This document shows, piece by piece, positions 22,140 to 33,817 of a DNA stretch of 64,000 nucleotides (positions within the stretch are counted from its first letter, which is position 1; every line of letters starts with the position of its first letter). The notes beneath the pieces were generated by a model. It did no database searches, was not told where the DNA came from, and saw only the letters and a list, made by a program, of their open reading frames with translations. The position numbers and the translations under genes were made by a program. This DNA comes from Pictodentalium vernedei (lineage: Eukaryota; Mollusca; Scaphopoda; Dentaliida; Dentaliidae): the NCBI GenBank assembly GCA_031216915.1, contig CM062289.1:27299533-27363532 (forward strand). Direction: 5' to 3'.

Positions 22140-22749
22140 AAAGATAATTCCGCTTTTATCTGAAAAAATTGAATATTTTGTGACATGTTGTGAGAACTTT
22201 GTGAGTTCTGTAGTGTTTAGCAGTGACATCAATCTGACATGTGCAATATAATGGAATATTTTAAAAAGTTGTCTTCCTGGTTTTAAAAGTATATTCCATG
22301 AAACTGTATTGTTGTGTTATAATATCAGAAGTTGTTCAAAAAATAAAATTAAAATGCAAGTTTGAACATCTTCTTCCATGGCCATGTTCTTGTTTATTCT
22401 TTGTTTTTGTGAATTAACTAAATCTCCACTTTTACAACTGTATATGAAAATGGGAGTTTGTCAAGAGAGACTTTCGATAGCTGCCAAAGAAACTAAAATA
22501 GTTCAATCCTATATTTTTGCTTCTTTTCTGTGATAAAAAATCTGTTATCTTTTAACATTATCCAGAAGTATAATGGTGCTTTTGAAGGCTGCGTGGTGTA
22601 ATACTCTCATTTAACTGTATCTCACATTGTTTTTCTTCTAAAAATGTACCAGTATGTCTCTCTATTCCTACAAACCTGCCAGGTGGATTACAGAACCCAT
22701 TCTCTTGTATTTGACTTTATATAGATGAATTCTTCAAAATTCTGTTTTG
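22140..22749. other. Unclassified intron sequence
   Basis: No repeat family or gene recognised. Confidence 0.3.
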
Positions 22750-25374
22750 TTAGGTCACACAAAGAATATCTTCTGTTTCTCAGGCCATTATTTGTAAAAT
22801 TGTATGCGGGCGAGCATTTTTTTATTAGCTCAACTTTGACGAAGTCAAATTTGAGCTATTGTCATGGCCCGTCGTCCGTCGTCCATCTCTCCGTCCGTCC
22901 ATCTGTCCGTCTGGCCGTCTGTCCGTCTGTCCGTCTGTCCGTACGTCAACAATTGGCTATGGCTCGGGCTAGAGGTCGTATTTATGAACCGATCTTTACG
23001 AAACTTCGTGTGTACCTTTGTTATGACCCTGGGACGGGAACGAGTGTTTTTAGGTGTGGTCCAAAATTCAAGATGGCTGCCAGTGGCCATTTTGTACCGA
23101 TGATGCAAAAATCAGTTTTTTGTACAGAACTTCTGTATGAAAGTTCTGATTTGAATAAAGTTTTGTATAAATGTTTAGTACCATGGGATACATCACATAT
23201 AATACAGGTTTTTTTCTCGTGCGTAAATTATGCAAATTAGACTGACTTTGATTTATTTAGTGTTACTTTCAGAGCTGTAAGTGCCAAGCTGCTATGGCTC
23301 GGGCTAGAGGCCGTATTTATGAACCGATCTTTACGAAACTTCTTGGGTGCCTTTGTTATGACCGTGGGACGAGAACGAGTGTTTTTGGGTGCGGTCCAAA
23401 ATTCAAGATGGCTGCCAGCTGCCATTTTGTACCGACGATGCAGAAATCTGTTTTTTGTACAGAACTTCCACATGAAAGCTCTGATTTGAATAATTTTTTG
23501 TATGAAAGTTTAGTACCATGGGATACATCACATATAATACGGGTTTTTTTCTCGTACGTAAATTGTGCAAATTAGACTAATTTTGATGTTTTTTGGGGTT
23601 ACTTTCAGCACTGTAAGTGCAAATGCCAATACGGCTCGGGCTAGAGGCCGTATTTATGAACCAATCTTTACGAAACTTCTTGGGTACCTTTGGTATCACC
23701 GTGGGACGAGAACGAGTGTTTTTGGGTCCGGTCCGAAATTCAAGATGGCCGATGGCAGCCATTTTGTACAAAATTAGGTGCAATCAGATTTTTGCACAGA
23801 ACTTCCATATGAAAGCCCTGATTTGAATAATTTTTGTGTGTGAATGTTTAGTACCATGGGATGCATCACATATAATACGGGTTTTTTTCTCGTGCAGAAA
23901 TTATGCAAATTAGATGAACTTTGATTTTTTCAGTGCGACTTACACACAGTAAGTACACATGTCAATACGGCTCAGACTAGAGTCTGTATTTATGAACTGA
24001 TCTTCACGAAATGTCTTGGGTACCTTTGTTATCACCTTGGGACGAGAACGAGTGTTTCTGGGTGCGGTCTAAAATTCAAGATGGCTGCTAGTGGCCATTT
24101 TGTACCGAAATTAGGTCTAATCAGTTTTTTGTACACAACTTCTATACAGCTCAGACTAGAGGCCATATTTATGAACCAATCTTTACGAAACTTCTTGGGT
24201 ACCTTTGTTATCACCGTGGGATGAGAGCAAGTGTTTTTGGGTGTGGTCCAAAATTCAAGATGGCCACCAGCAGCCATTTTGTACCAAAATTAGTGCAATC
24301 AGTCTTTTGTATAGAACTCCTGTATGAAAGTTCTGATTTTAATAAATTTTTGTATGAATGTTTAGTAACATGGAATACATCACATATTTTAAGGGGTTTT
24401 TTTTCGTGCAGAAATTATGAAAATTAGATGAACTTTGATTTATTCAGTGCTACTTACACAATGTAAGCACACATGTCAATACGGCTCAGGGTAGAGGCTG
24501 TATTTATGAACCGATCTTCACAAAACTTCTTGGGTACCTTTGTTATCTCCTTGGGATGAGAATGAGTGTTTCTGGGTACGGTCCAAAATTCAAGATGGCT
24601 GCCAGTGGCCATTTTGTACCGAAATTAGGTCCAATCAGTTTTTTGTCACAAGTTCTATACAGCTCGTATTTATGAACTGATCTTCACAAAACTTCTTGAG
24701 TACTTTTGTTTTCACCTTGGGACAGGAACGAGTGTGTTTTGGAGTGCCTTTGTTATCACTGTGCTATGAGAACAAATATTTTGGGGTTCAGTCAGACCCA
24801 CTCTGGGACTCAAAGATTTTTTCTAGTTCAGCATCTGACTGTCACCCACCTTTACAATACTTTACCTATACATTTGTTACAGGCAACGGTCAGTGTTTAT
24901 GTACAGACCGTTACAATACTTTATATGTACCTTTGTTATCAGGTCATTACCTAGATGTTTGTCATTGCTGTGTCACATACTATACATGTACATGTCTTTG
25001 TCTTGACAAGTTGAGCTACAGTGTCATTGACACTTTCATTTTATTTTTTATTTTGTGTAATTATTTCTTTGCCATTTAAAGTTCATGTTCTTGGTTTATG
25101 TTTTAAGCCCTGTAATCTACGGAATAGCATGGGTGGTGGTGTATTTCATCCCTTGAGAGCAAGAAGGCTTTGGAATGCTGAAGCATTGCAAAGCCTTTCT
25201 TGCACTCAAGGGACAAATTTATCAATTTTTTTCAACTTGGGTAAAATATCATACATAAACCATTTAATTTCTATTTTTTTTAAAGTTTACATTGGTTATA
25301 AAAAGAAAGCATGCGGCAGCCAAAAGGACCATGCGGAGGGCCTGAGAAACAGATTTTTAATTTTTTTAGGCCTT
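22750..25374. mobile_element. Family G element split by a 2.2-kb insertion (copy G3)
   Basis: The left part (22750-22824) matches the G2 left end (TTCTGTTTCTCAGGCCATTA, GTATGCGGGCGAGC). The right part (from about 25036) resumes at the matching point, TTTTATTTTTTATTTTGTG, and runs through the hairpin (about 25153-25215) to the right end. The intervening sequence is the tandem array listed next. Confidence 0.85.
22825..25035. repeat. 336-bp tandem array inside G3
   Basis: Begins AGCTCAACTTTGACGAAGTC, then a (GTCC/GTCT)n run. About five units follow, starting GGCTCGGGCTAGAGG-type at 22961, 23296, 23633, 23969 and 24483, spaced 334-337 bp apart except for a partial 180-bp repeat of the start at 24149. 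Each has TTTACGAAACTTCTTGGGT and AAAATTCAAGATGGC. Open frames of up to 171 codons here are repeat-derived. As far as I recall, similar elements are common in bivalve and gastropod genomes. Confidence 0.85.
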
Positions 25375-25558
25375 ATTATGACTTGTTCAGTGCAAGTAGC
25401 CCAAATTGGACTCTACCGACATGGATAGGATATTTATTTCTTGATCTTTGATATACTGTTTATAAATTTACTGAACATCGTAATTTAATATTTTCTTGTT
25501 AGGAGACGGTCATTTGGTACACTCCAATAAAATTTCAAGAACGTATATTTGGTAAACG

Positions 25559-25912
25559 GGGCAGGGTGGTTCAGTAGGTAGAGGTGCAGGCCGCAAGCCG
25601 AGTGATCCTTGCTTCGAATCCCACCTGTGGCAACCACGTTGTGTCCTTGGGAAAGACACTTCACCCCCATTGCCCACGTGGGGGCACAGTGGCATTGTGT
25701 ACTAAGGTGTACTGCATGTCGATGGTACACCTGTCTTCAAACAATGCTTACCCTGCTCATGTGGAGTTAGTATGTTGGGGAGCTGACAGTTGCTTGCCAT
25801 TGCTTGGTGGTTCTCTCTGGGTACTCCAGCTTCCTCCACCCGTAAAACTGTTGTGGTCATGATTAGCCATTGTGCAGAAATATGTGACCTTAAACACTAA
25901 TAAATAAATAAA

Positions 25913-25968
<56 letters not shown>
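25559..25968 (+). mobile_element. tRNA-headed SINE (type 1 tail) with 12-bp target duplication
   Basis: Head GGTTCAGTAGGTAGAGGTGC (A box) and GCTTCGAATCCCA (B box). Body CCTTGGGAAAGACACTTCAC to CTTCCTCCACCCGTAAAACT. The tail is CATGATTAGCCATTGTGCAG then a long (AAAT)n. ATTTGGTAAACG flanks it at 25547-25558 and 25969-25980. Confidence 0.95.
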
Positions 25969-25980
25969 ATTTGGTAAACG

Positions 25981-26867
25981 CAACCTCTTGAGCACTAAAG
26001 TAACCATTACTTTTCAGTCTTGGAAAGAAATGGTTTAAAACGTAACGGACTACAACATGGTGGTAACTCAAAAGAAAGAAGTGTTGAGATACTTTTCTAC
26101 CTACTCTGTTTTGCTACACTAGCCGTTGCAGGCTGTGCACATCTTAACAGAATTTAAGATATGATAAGTTTATACAGTCACAAATGCATCATACATCAAG
26201 TAATCACAGCAGACAGTTAGCTCTGCACAATGGACCCGTTCAAGCACCATTATTGTTTGTAATTTCTTCAATGTAATGGTGAGGTATTTAAGTAGGCTTA
26301 GCGTGTTTACCAAACCATTTTGATTTCAAACTAAAATATGTTTAAAAAAAGAAGAAGAAAAAACAGAATTTCTGCCAAAATTAATAGCAACAACTAACGA
26401 ATGATCTAGATCGTGTGTTAATTAATGCTATTTATGTTGGAGGAAGTCTGTTAAGATGTGGACGACTTGCCACTCTATTCATATATTGATGCAATGCTCC
26501 ACCTTGAAGTCAAGTAAGTCACGAAAGATTGTTAATTATGACTGGAAAAACAAGTTTATGAATTGAATTTACGCTGGCTTGTTTTGTCATAACCTGTAGT
26601 ACATTCATGTATTTTACAAATGACGTAACCCTGATGTAACCTAAATGGTCATTTGACGGTTATTTCCAGGCCAGCTTTGGGCATTTGATACATCAAAAAA
26701 TGTACACATTTTAAACAAACAATTTTAATTCAATTTAGCACTAAATCATAATTATTCTAATTTTTAACCTTGTTCCTAATCAAGTGTGTGTTCAAACTGA
26801 GGAAGGTTTTTGTTGTTTTTTTCTTCCTGCGACATCATTGTCAAAACATTTTAATTCATTTGGTTGT
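25981..26867. other. Unclassified intron sequence
   Basis: No repeat family or gene recognised. Confidence 0.3.
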
Positions 26868-26879
26868 TCTGAAGATAAC

Positions 26880-26882
26880 TAT

Positions 26883-26929
<47 letters not shown>

Positions 26930-27220
26930 TTGGTGTTTAAGGTCACATACTTATGCACAATGTCTAATCGTGACCATGACAGTTTTACAGGTGGAGGAAG
27001 CCAGAGTATCCGGAGAGATCCACCGAGCATCGATGAGCAACTGCCACCTCCTCAACAGTCTCACTCTGTTCAAGCTCTGCTCAAGCAGGGTTACAGCGGT
27101 TGAAGACGTGCACCATTGATGTGCAGTACACCAAAGTACACAGCGTCATCGTGCCCCCATGTAGGCAATCGAGATAAAGTGCCTTGCCCAAGGACGCAAC
27201 ACGAGTCATCCCGGACGGGG
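26880..27220 (-). mobile_element. 5'-truncated SINE (type 1 tail) with 12-bp target duplication
   Basis: Reverse-oriented: (ATTT)n, tail, body, ending at the CCTTGGGCAAGGCAC block with most of the head missing. TCTGAAGATAAC flanks it at 26868-26879 and 27221-27232. 5' truncation with an intact tail fits LINE-driven insertion. Confidence 0.92.
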
Positions 27221-27359
27221 TCTGAAGATAACGAGAACCAAATTTAGTTGCATATTGCATGAACTAAATAAAGTAATCCCTCAGTAGGTATCACAGTTTT
27301 TACAGGCATCATATCATACAGATGATTCCAATTGACCACTGACCATACTGCAATTACAA

Positions 27360-27520
27360 AAGCTGTGGCTGTCAACAGGGTGGGGGTGAGGTTGCTACTG
27401 TGGTAAAGAAGCTCTGTTTTACTGGTAAAATAGGATGCGGTAACCAATGACTGGGGTGGAAGTCCTCTAAAATGAACAACGTTGGTGTAAATGATTGGCT
27501 GGACTTGACTTTATATCCAT
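27360..27520. repeat. Repeat P copy
   Basis: AGCTCTGTTTTACTGGTAAA and ATAGGATG, GGAAGTCCTCTAAAATG and AATGATTGGCTGGAC match the P blocks at 3360 and 46450. Confidence 0.65.
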
Positions 27521-27524
27521 TTTG

Positions 27525-27590
27525 TGCTCACAATTAGCCATTGTGCAGAAATATATAACCTTAAGCACCATTAAATAAATAGATAAATGG
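27525..27590 (+). mobile_element. SINE tail fragment (type 1)
   Basis: CACAATTAGCCATTGTGCAG, then ACCTTAAGCACCATTAAATA. Only the last 60 bases remain. Confidence 0.75.
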
Positions 27591-27771
27591 GGATGGGTGT
27601 TCTCAGGCATCTGAACTGTGTGGCATCACATGGGGGTGGCAAAATATGTCCAGTTATGTCAGTAGAGACATGAAATCCAGATGTTGATCTGAAAGCAGCC
27701 ACCAAAAACACTGAGTTTGCATGGAGATAGAGTGGTATCAAAGGTTGGCCTCGGGTGTCAATCTATACAAA

Positions 27772-28678
27772 ACAAGCTATTAACTGAAAATAAAATATGT
27801 TTTAATTTTTGGAATTCATTAAGTTGAGTTTGATTAGTACTGGCTGGTTTTTGCCATGAGGTTGGTTAACCCTTCACCCAATGCAGACGATATCAAAATT
27901 TATTATTCTAAATATAATTTTTTAAAATTTTTCAAAAAATTTTAACAAAACCATATCATGTGACCCCTCGTTGGAATGAGCTCGATGAGCTCATTCCAAT
28001 GAGGGGTCACATGATATGGTTTTGTTGAAAATTTTTGAAATATAATATTTTTTCAACTGCTGAATTTGCATATTACGCTGGCGGATGCGAATCGCCCGCA
28101 ACCGCCCGCGTAATATGCAAATTGAACAGTTGAAAAAATTAAACTTTTCAAAATATTTCAACAAAACCATATCATGTGACCCCTCATTGGAACGCGCTCA
28201 TTGAGCTCGTTCCAATGAGGGGTCACATGATATGGTTTTGTTGAAATTTTTTAAAAAATTTTTTAAAATGTTATTTATAATAAGAAATTTTGATATTGTC
28301 TGCGTTGGGTAAAGGGTTAAAGAGTCGATATGGATGAGATTTACACTAAGGCTGTACAGTGCAAAGAGTTAGTTACTATGTTAAAAATGAAAATTTTTTT
28401 TGTAGCCAGAAAGTGTGATTAACACTGTGCAATGCACAGGGTTAGTCACACTTTCTGGTTATAAAAAGTCAGTAACTGCCATATCACATGTTACATGAAA
28501 ATATACACTGACTAAGGCTGTAAAAATGCACAGGGTTAGTTGGTTACATATTGTTACATAGGCTGCAGGATTCAAGGAAATATTGTAAATACTCATACTG
28601 GACTGTGGACATTTTTTTATAAAGTGAATTCCAAAAATTAAAACATATTTAATTTTTAATTAATAGCTTGTTACTTAT
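27772..28678. mobile_element. Element Q copy 2, interrupted by an A-family dimer
   Basis: Left end AACTGAAAATAAAATATGTT to GGAATTCATT. Right end AGTGAATTCCAAAAATTAAA to TTAATTAATAGCTTG. The core hairpin AAGTGTGATTAACACTGTGC and its inverse are at about 28405-28460. The A5 dimer (27866-28320) sits in its left half. Confidence 0.78.
27866..28320. mobile_element. Fused double family A MITE (copy A5)
   Basis: TTAA-CCCTTCACCCAATGCAG at the left and GTCTGCGTTGGGTAAAGGG-TTAA at the right. Two complete hairpins lie inside (centres near 27990 and 28202). The two units are head to head, joined at GCGGATGCGAATCGCCCGCA near 28081-28100. The TTAA and terminal bases expected at the junction are missing. 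Confidence 0.9.
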
Positions 28679-28827
28679 CCACCACTGTACAAAAGTCGAA
28701 GGAGAATTGACTGTGTTGCAATGTCATCAAAAAACTCTCTCAGCTTTCCTCACCACAACACTGTAGAATGTCAACTGTGGATAAAGAGATGTGAGAATGC
28801 TGAATCTCAGATGCTATTTTCACTTAT
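28679..28827. other. Unclassified intron sequence
   Basis: Nothing recognised. Confidence 0.25.
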
Positions 28828-29447
28828 TAACCCCTTGAACCCGAGAGTCTGCTTTTCCGACCCAGCAACATGATAGTTAGTTATTTAGTTATTGATGTTT
28901 AAGGTCACATATTTATGCACAATGGCTAATCATGACCGTGACAGTTTTACGGGTGGAGGAAGCCGGAGTACCCGGAGAGAACCACCGAGCAACGACGAGC
29001 AGCTGCCAGCTCCCCAACATCGTAATCCGCACTGCAGCACAGGCAGGGTTAGATTGGTTGAAGACATGCGTACCATGGACGTGCAGTACGCCTTAGTACA
29101 CGGCGTCATCGTGCCCCCACATGGGCAATGGGGGTGAAGTGTCTTGCCCAAGGACACAACGCGGTTGCCGCAGGTTGGATTCGAACCGAGGACCTCTCGG
29201 CTTGCAGCCTGCACTTCTACCTACTGAGCCACCGCGCCCCCCAGCAACATGATACATCATGATTGCATCAAACAGGGTGGCTACTAAGTGAATGTGTGTG
29301 TAGGCCAATCAATATATTTTCAACGTGCAACCCCAAGGCTGCACGTTGAAAATATTAATTGGTCTACCCCCAAATAATGGATATGGACTTTTCCAATTGC
29401 TGCCATTGAACTGTCGTGGAAGATACCACCAGGGTTCTCAGGGTTAA
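28828..29447. mobile_element. Family S TTAA MITE carrying a nested SINE
   Basis: TTAACCCCTTGAACCCGAGA at the left, CCAGGGTTCTCAGGGTTAA at the right. The hairpin ATTTTCAACGTGCA...GCTGCACGTTGAAAAT is at about 29315-29360. The SINE at 28876-29240 splits it. Confidence 0.8.
28876..29240 (-). mobile_element. tRNA-headed SINE (type 1 tail) with perfect target duplication
   Basis: Read on the minus strand: GGTGGCTCAGTAGGTAGAAG, B box GGTTCGAATCCAA, CCTTGGGCAAGACACTTCAC, tail CATGATTAGCCATTGTGCAT. CCAGCAACATGATA flanks it at 28862-28875 and 29241-29254. It looks nearly undamaged. Confidence 0.95.
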
Positions 29448-29733
29448 AATGTTTTTGTTCATACAGTCTTGATTTCTAAATATTTTTATTTAGGAAATTT
29501 GGAACCACTGTATGTGTGTGTTGCCACTAGGTCGCAATCTGATCAAGAAAGAATCCGCTTTTTTGATCACATGACTGAACTTGTTTACAGTTTAATCTTA
29601 GACAGAAGCCATATTAATTACCATATTAATTACCAAACATTTAAGAAGAACTATTATGGGAACCCTGGGAAGTGGAGGATGGCTTGATTACTGTAGTAAA
29701 CAAATGAGAGAAAAACAGAAATAATTATTCTGT

Positions 29734-29983
29734 TTAACTGGTAGAGTGCTGGAAGCCCATATTTGGGCTTTATTCTGAGGTGCAGGTACTGCAACTTAAA
29801 GGCTTCAAATTCAGCGGCTGTGCTTCATATTATCTTTGAAGTGATATTATTTAGTCTTTTAAGATTTGCCTTGTTACAATTTATAGGAGAGTGCCCACAG
29901 GCACTCTCCTATAAATTGTAACAAGGCAAAGACATGTTAACAATTTTGGGTGGTCGAAAATAATTTAGCACTCTACAAGTTAA
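29734..29983. mobile_element. Family E MITE with TTAA ends, reversed (copy E3)
   Basis: TTAA-CTGGTAGAGTGCTGG to AGCACTCTACAAG-TTAA, 250 bp. Hairpin TTTATAGGAGAGTGCCCACAGG and its inverse. Confidence 0.93.
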
Positions 29984-30410
29984 TAAAGATTTTATTCAAA
30001 ATTGTGTTAGGAATTCCAAGAAGACACATCTACAGAAATTCAATGTTTGTCATACACAATACAAAAAAAGGTCAGATAGTTGTTTTGGAAGACTTTCCAA
30101 AGGTTCTTTATTGTGTATTTCTTGTTTAAACTTTCAGTGTTCAAGTTTATTGAGATAAAATGAGTATGTGACTATAAATAGTAAGTAAAGAGAGTTGCTG
30201 GTATGACATTTCCCTGTCTTGTTCCCGTCAGTTTGAATTGTATTTTCATCACTACAGTGTGTGACTTGTTCCCTCTATAACACAATACTTATGCATTATT
30301 GTGGAATTACTTTTAAAACCAAAACCTTGACAAAACCTTACGAACACATGGAGATTTTGATGACTCACAACTGTTAGACTGTATTTAGGGTTTCAACCTT
30401 TATCATCACA
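29984..30410. other. Unclassified intron sequence
   Basis: No repeat family or gene recognised. Confidence 0.3.
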
Positions 30411-30700
30411 AGAAAAATACTTTATCTTACAAGAACAATATTTTCCCCAGTACAAGTAAAAATGTATGGACAAAATACAAATCTGTATTGAGGATAGCAA
30501 CAACCAAATGTGTGATCATTTGATTCAGAAAGAGAATGATGCTTACCAAGCTGCACTCAATTATTACAGATGTTGGGGTCACCGTTTTTGTTGATAGTAA
30601 GTGCAGGAGCTGGGGTTCGAACTGTCAACCTCTAGCACACAAAGCGACCGATTTACCACGAGACTAAGAGATCCGGACCAACCAGGCTGGTTGGTAAATG
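30411..30700 (-). mobile_element. Family R tRNA-like SINE
   Basis: On the minus strand a tRNA-like head has CTTAGTCTCGTGGTAAATCG (A-box-like) and GACAGTTCGAACCCC (B box), ending near 30600. The body (30605-30411) matches 4513-4700. No clear target duplication. Confidence 0.7.
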
Positions 30701-31344
30701 GCCTTTATACCTCGACCGCTACAGTACATACTTTTTACACAATTCACCTCATATTGATACAACATAAATTTAGTTTATTGCTCACAATGGTCTCAACTTA
30801 AAAAAAATTAAATTGGGCAAATTTGGAATCAAGTCAACATTTTGTTGCATAGAGATTGATAAAGGTTGAAATTCTATTGATTCTATTCTCATTATAAAAG
30901 TAGCATTAACTGAAATGACAGCTTTATCTGATGTTTTTTCATGAGTTTTTTCAGTTGTCTTGCAGAGTATTTTATTGTTCATGGTTTTGATACCTCTGAG
31001 TTTTGCACCTTCTATGAAACCACATATACCATTTCTGTTTCAATTTCACTATTTTGAGTTTATAAATGTTTCTGTTTTTTCTGTTTTGCCTGATCACTGG
31101 AAAAGTCAGGCTCTTCCTAAAACATCAGCATTTTGGGTGTTTTTTTTTTCTTTCTTGGAACCAAAAAAGATAACAACTTTCAGCAGTTTTGTTCCTTTTT
31201 TCAAATGTTTTATGTCGTGTTCTATTTGGATTGACAGGTTTTGAAATTTGTCCTGATTCGCAAGAATTGGTCTTGATTCAGTTCTTAAATAATTTAAAAT
31301 TTAGTTTGAGAGTACTGTTGTACCCTTGTGATTGCAACCAGGAA
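30701..31344. other. Unclassified intron sequence
   Basis: A 94-codon open frame at 30960-31244 is hydrophobic, but no family was recognised and composition matches the surrounding T-rich DNA. Confidence 0.3.
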
Positions 31345-31575
31345 CAAATACTATAAGACTTATACAATTGTATTTTCTAGAATTGTATTTTCTACTTATT
31401 AATACAACTGACTAAAATGAATCATTAGCACTTTAAAAGATATGGCAATTTGCCAAACTGGGAAATTCCCACATCTTTGAAAATGGTAATGGTTCATTTC
31501 AACGCATTTAAAGTCATAACTAGAAAATACAATTCTAGAAAATACAGTTGTAAAAGTTTTATAGTACTGGGCCCA
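31345..31575. repeat. 230-bp foldback with long loop
   Basis: ACAATTGTATTTTCTAGAATTG at the left pairs with ACAATTCTAGAAAATACAGTTG at the right. Inner arms are worn. Confidence 0.65.
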
Positions 31576-31701
31576 GAACATATTTCATAGTAGACATCGA
31601 ACCACATATTTGTATATCTATTAAACTTTGACCCTTAGGTACACAGAGAACATATCTTCCTACACCGGCATTGGGCGGTCTTGCTGATGGAAGTTAGTGT
31701 G

Positions 31702-31770
31702 CCTTGGCAGTGGTCTCCAGTGAAGTCTTGGCTGCCAGTAAAGGCAGCCAAGACTTCACTTGACACCACC
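31702..31770. repeat. Family H hairpin (copy H3)
   Basis: GAAGTCTTGGCTGCC-AGTAAA-GGCAGCCAAGACTTC with outer CAGTGGT...ACCACCG arms. Confidence 0.8.
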
Positions 31771-32089
31771 GCTAAATCAAAATGTTACTTTATTTTTGTA
31801 TACCAAAAGTAGTAAGAATTATCCATGCCTTTAAAGGCACTTTCCGAATCTACAAAAGAATCAAATGAACACTTTGCAAGTATGAAATTTGAATCTCATT
31901 GTTTTCTTGCTAAAATATTTGCAGGAATGGATTCTTTTACTCGCATGAATTTCAAGCCATAATTGGGTGCAGTAGTTTTGAGTATGTTTATTTTCATGAA
32001 GTGCTATATTGTGATACACAAATGAAAAGAGAACGCTGAGCCCTTGCCAGCACTGTGTCATGTGACATAATCTCATAAGCTTAACCTGC

Positions 32090-32290
32090 AGTACGAACAA
32101 AATCCCTCAAGACAAAATCCCTCAAGACAATTCCCCCAATGCAAGAGCCCTCACCTAAAGATTTCTGAAAAAAATGACAGTCTTGGAGAAAAAATCTTGA
32201 GTCAAAAGCCCTCAAGGAAAATAACAAAGGTGAACACAAAAGCCTTTTAGACAAAAACCGTCAAGAAAAATCCCTGTTACTTTGGCATTC
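32090..32290. repeat. Imperfect array of CCCTCAAGACAAAA-like motifs
   Basis: About eight variants of an 11-14 bp motif, AAATCCCTCAAGACAA, irregularly spaced. Not a clean tandem repeat. Confidence 0.5.
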
Positions 32291-33345
32291 AAAATATACA
32301 GCAAAACCGTTTTTTTTTTAAAAAAAGCATAAAATGCACAAAACTGAGTAGGATACAACTTTTACAGCTTTACAATTGGAAACAAACTGTGAATAAGTTA
32401 ATGTAATATTGCAAGATTACAGAACTCTGAAGAAAAATATTTTTTACAGGAGGTTTTACCTGGCATATTGAAGTTGACATGTTCTTTCAGTCAAAGCTCA
32501 GAGATGTCATATCTGTTTTATATGTTTGTATTATTATAACTAACATGAATTTGGTGACAGTTTATTTTTTTTCGTTCTCTTATAGACCACTGAACACTGG
32601 AAATACTCGAGAAAACGTGTGCTGTTGCAGTTCCCTTCCATGTAGTTAATTATCGAAATAAACCTCTCTTACCAGGTGCAGGAAAAAATTTTTTCTCACA
32701 TTAAAGTTTATACCTACTTGCTTGTTTATTTTATACTTTAATAAGAGATTTTTTAATTCCTTTATCTTCCCAATTCCTTTCTTTAGCTCAGGGGTTGTAC
32801 CAGATGTTTCGTCAGCTACTAAATCACCTTCTTTTGAAGTCATTGTACTTGAAAATAAAACAAGCATGTTCAAAATACTTGATTAATAATACTTGCTGAT
32901 CCAAAACATACAGTCAAAATTTAAATTTAAATTTAAACTTTTCTTAATTTTTGTGTGTGTTTGATTCCTAAAGCCATGTAGTGCTCTTCACATGCAACAT
33001 TGAGTAACATTACTGTATTTCATAACATAGTATATCAAATATTGAAAAAAGAACTGCATGTGAAGTCTGATAACTTTGTTAGTGGTTTTAGAATATGGTA
33101 TTTGGAACTCCTAAATAATATGCCTGATATTAAAAATGGTTTCATGCAGGCCTTTGGATTTCACCAAAATTTACCGTGGTAGCTGGTGTTGTGAAATTAC
33201 AAGGAATATTTCCAAACTGGAGGGCATAATAGCTGTGATTTTATGCTTTTTTTGTCCAATTTCATAATACCTGCTTTAATCCTCAGAGAACTGGAAAGTT
33301 TTTTTCTACTTTTTGCAACACATTGACAATCCACATCTTACAGCT
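32291..33345. other. Unclassified intron sequence
   Basis: No family or coding exon recognised. A 75-codon minus frame at 32646-32873 has a Lys-rich charged stretch but no recognised domain. Confidence 0.3.
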
Positions 33346-33418
33346 TTGCAGTTGTATCTAAGCAAGTCTTGGCTGCCTATATAGGCAGCCAAGACTTGCC
33401 TAGAAACAACTGCCAAGG
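33346..33418. repeat. Family H hairpin (copy H4)
   Basis: CAAGTCTTGGCTGCC-TATATA-GGCAGCCAAGACTTG inside GCAGTTGTATCTAA...CTAGAAACAACTGCC. Closest to H1. Confidence 0.85.
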
Positions 33419-33461
33419 CACTTATAATGTAGCTTCGAGTTTAATCAGAGACTGTATTCTT

Positions 33462-33817
33462 TGTTTGTTTATTGTTTATTGGGGTGTAACGACACTTTCA
33501 ACAGCAAGGGTCATATAATGTCAGAACAGTTGTATGGATGAAAGAATCTGGAGTACCTGGAGAGAACCACCAAGCATAGACAAGTAACTGTTAGACTCTC
33601 CAACTTAACTGCAAAAGAAGAGTTATCAGCTATTAAAGGCAAGTGCATCATCGATGTTCAGTATGTGTCAGTACACAGCACCACCGTGCCTCCCATGTGG
33701 GCGATTGCGATTAAGTGTCTTGCCCAAGGACGCAATACAATTACTGTTGATCAGGATCTAACTGTCGACCTTTTGGTTTAAAGTCCATTGCTCTAATCAC
33801 TGAGCCTTCATGCTGAC
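33462..33817 (-). mobile_element. tRNA-like-headed SINE (type 2 tail), old
   Basis: The reversed body contains GTGTCTTGCCCAAGGACGC. The head is tRNA-like but worn (GACCTTTTGGTTTAAAGTCC). Imperfect CAGAGACTG flanks lie at 33446 and 33818. Confidence 0.75.

Noticed and set aside
22725-24427. Repeated frames of 70-171 codons sharing an ARGRIYEPIFTKL-like string
   Set aside because: They recur in register with the 336-bp tandem array and on both strands; repeat by-product.
28892-29308. Several 70-95-codon frames with SLGKTLHPHCP-like or GGGSRSTRREPP-like strings
   Set aside because: They recur at each SINE copy on both strands; SINE body translations.
30960-31244. 94-codon hydrophobic frame as a possible membrane protein
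   Set aside because: The composition follows the T-rich DNA, no domain is recognisable, and there is no supporting context.
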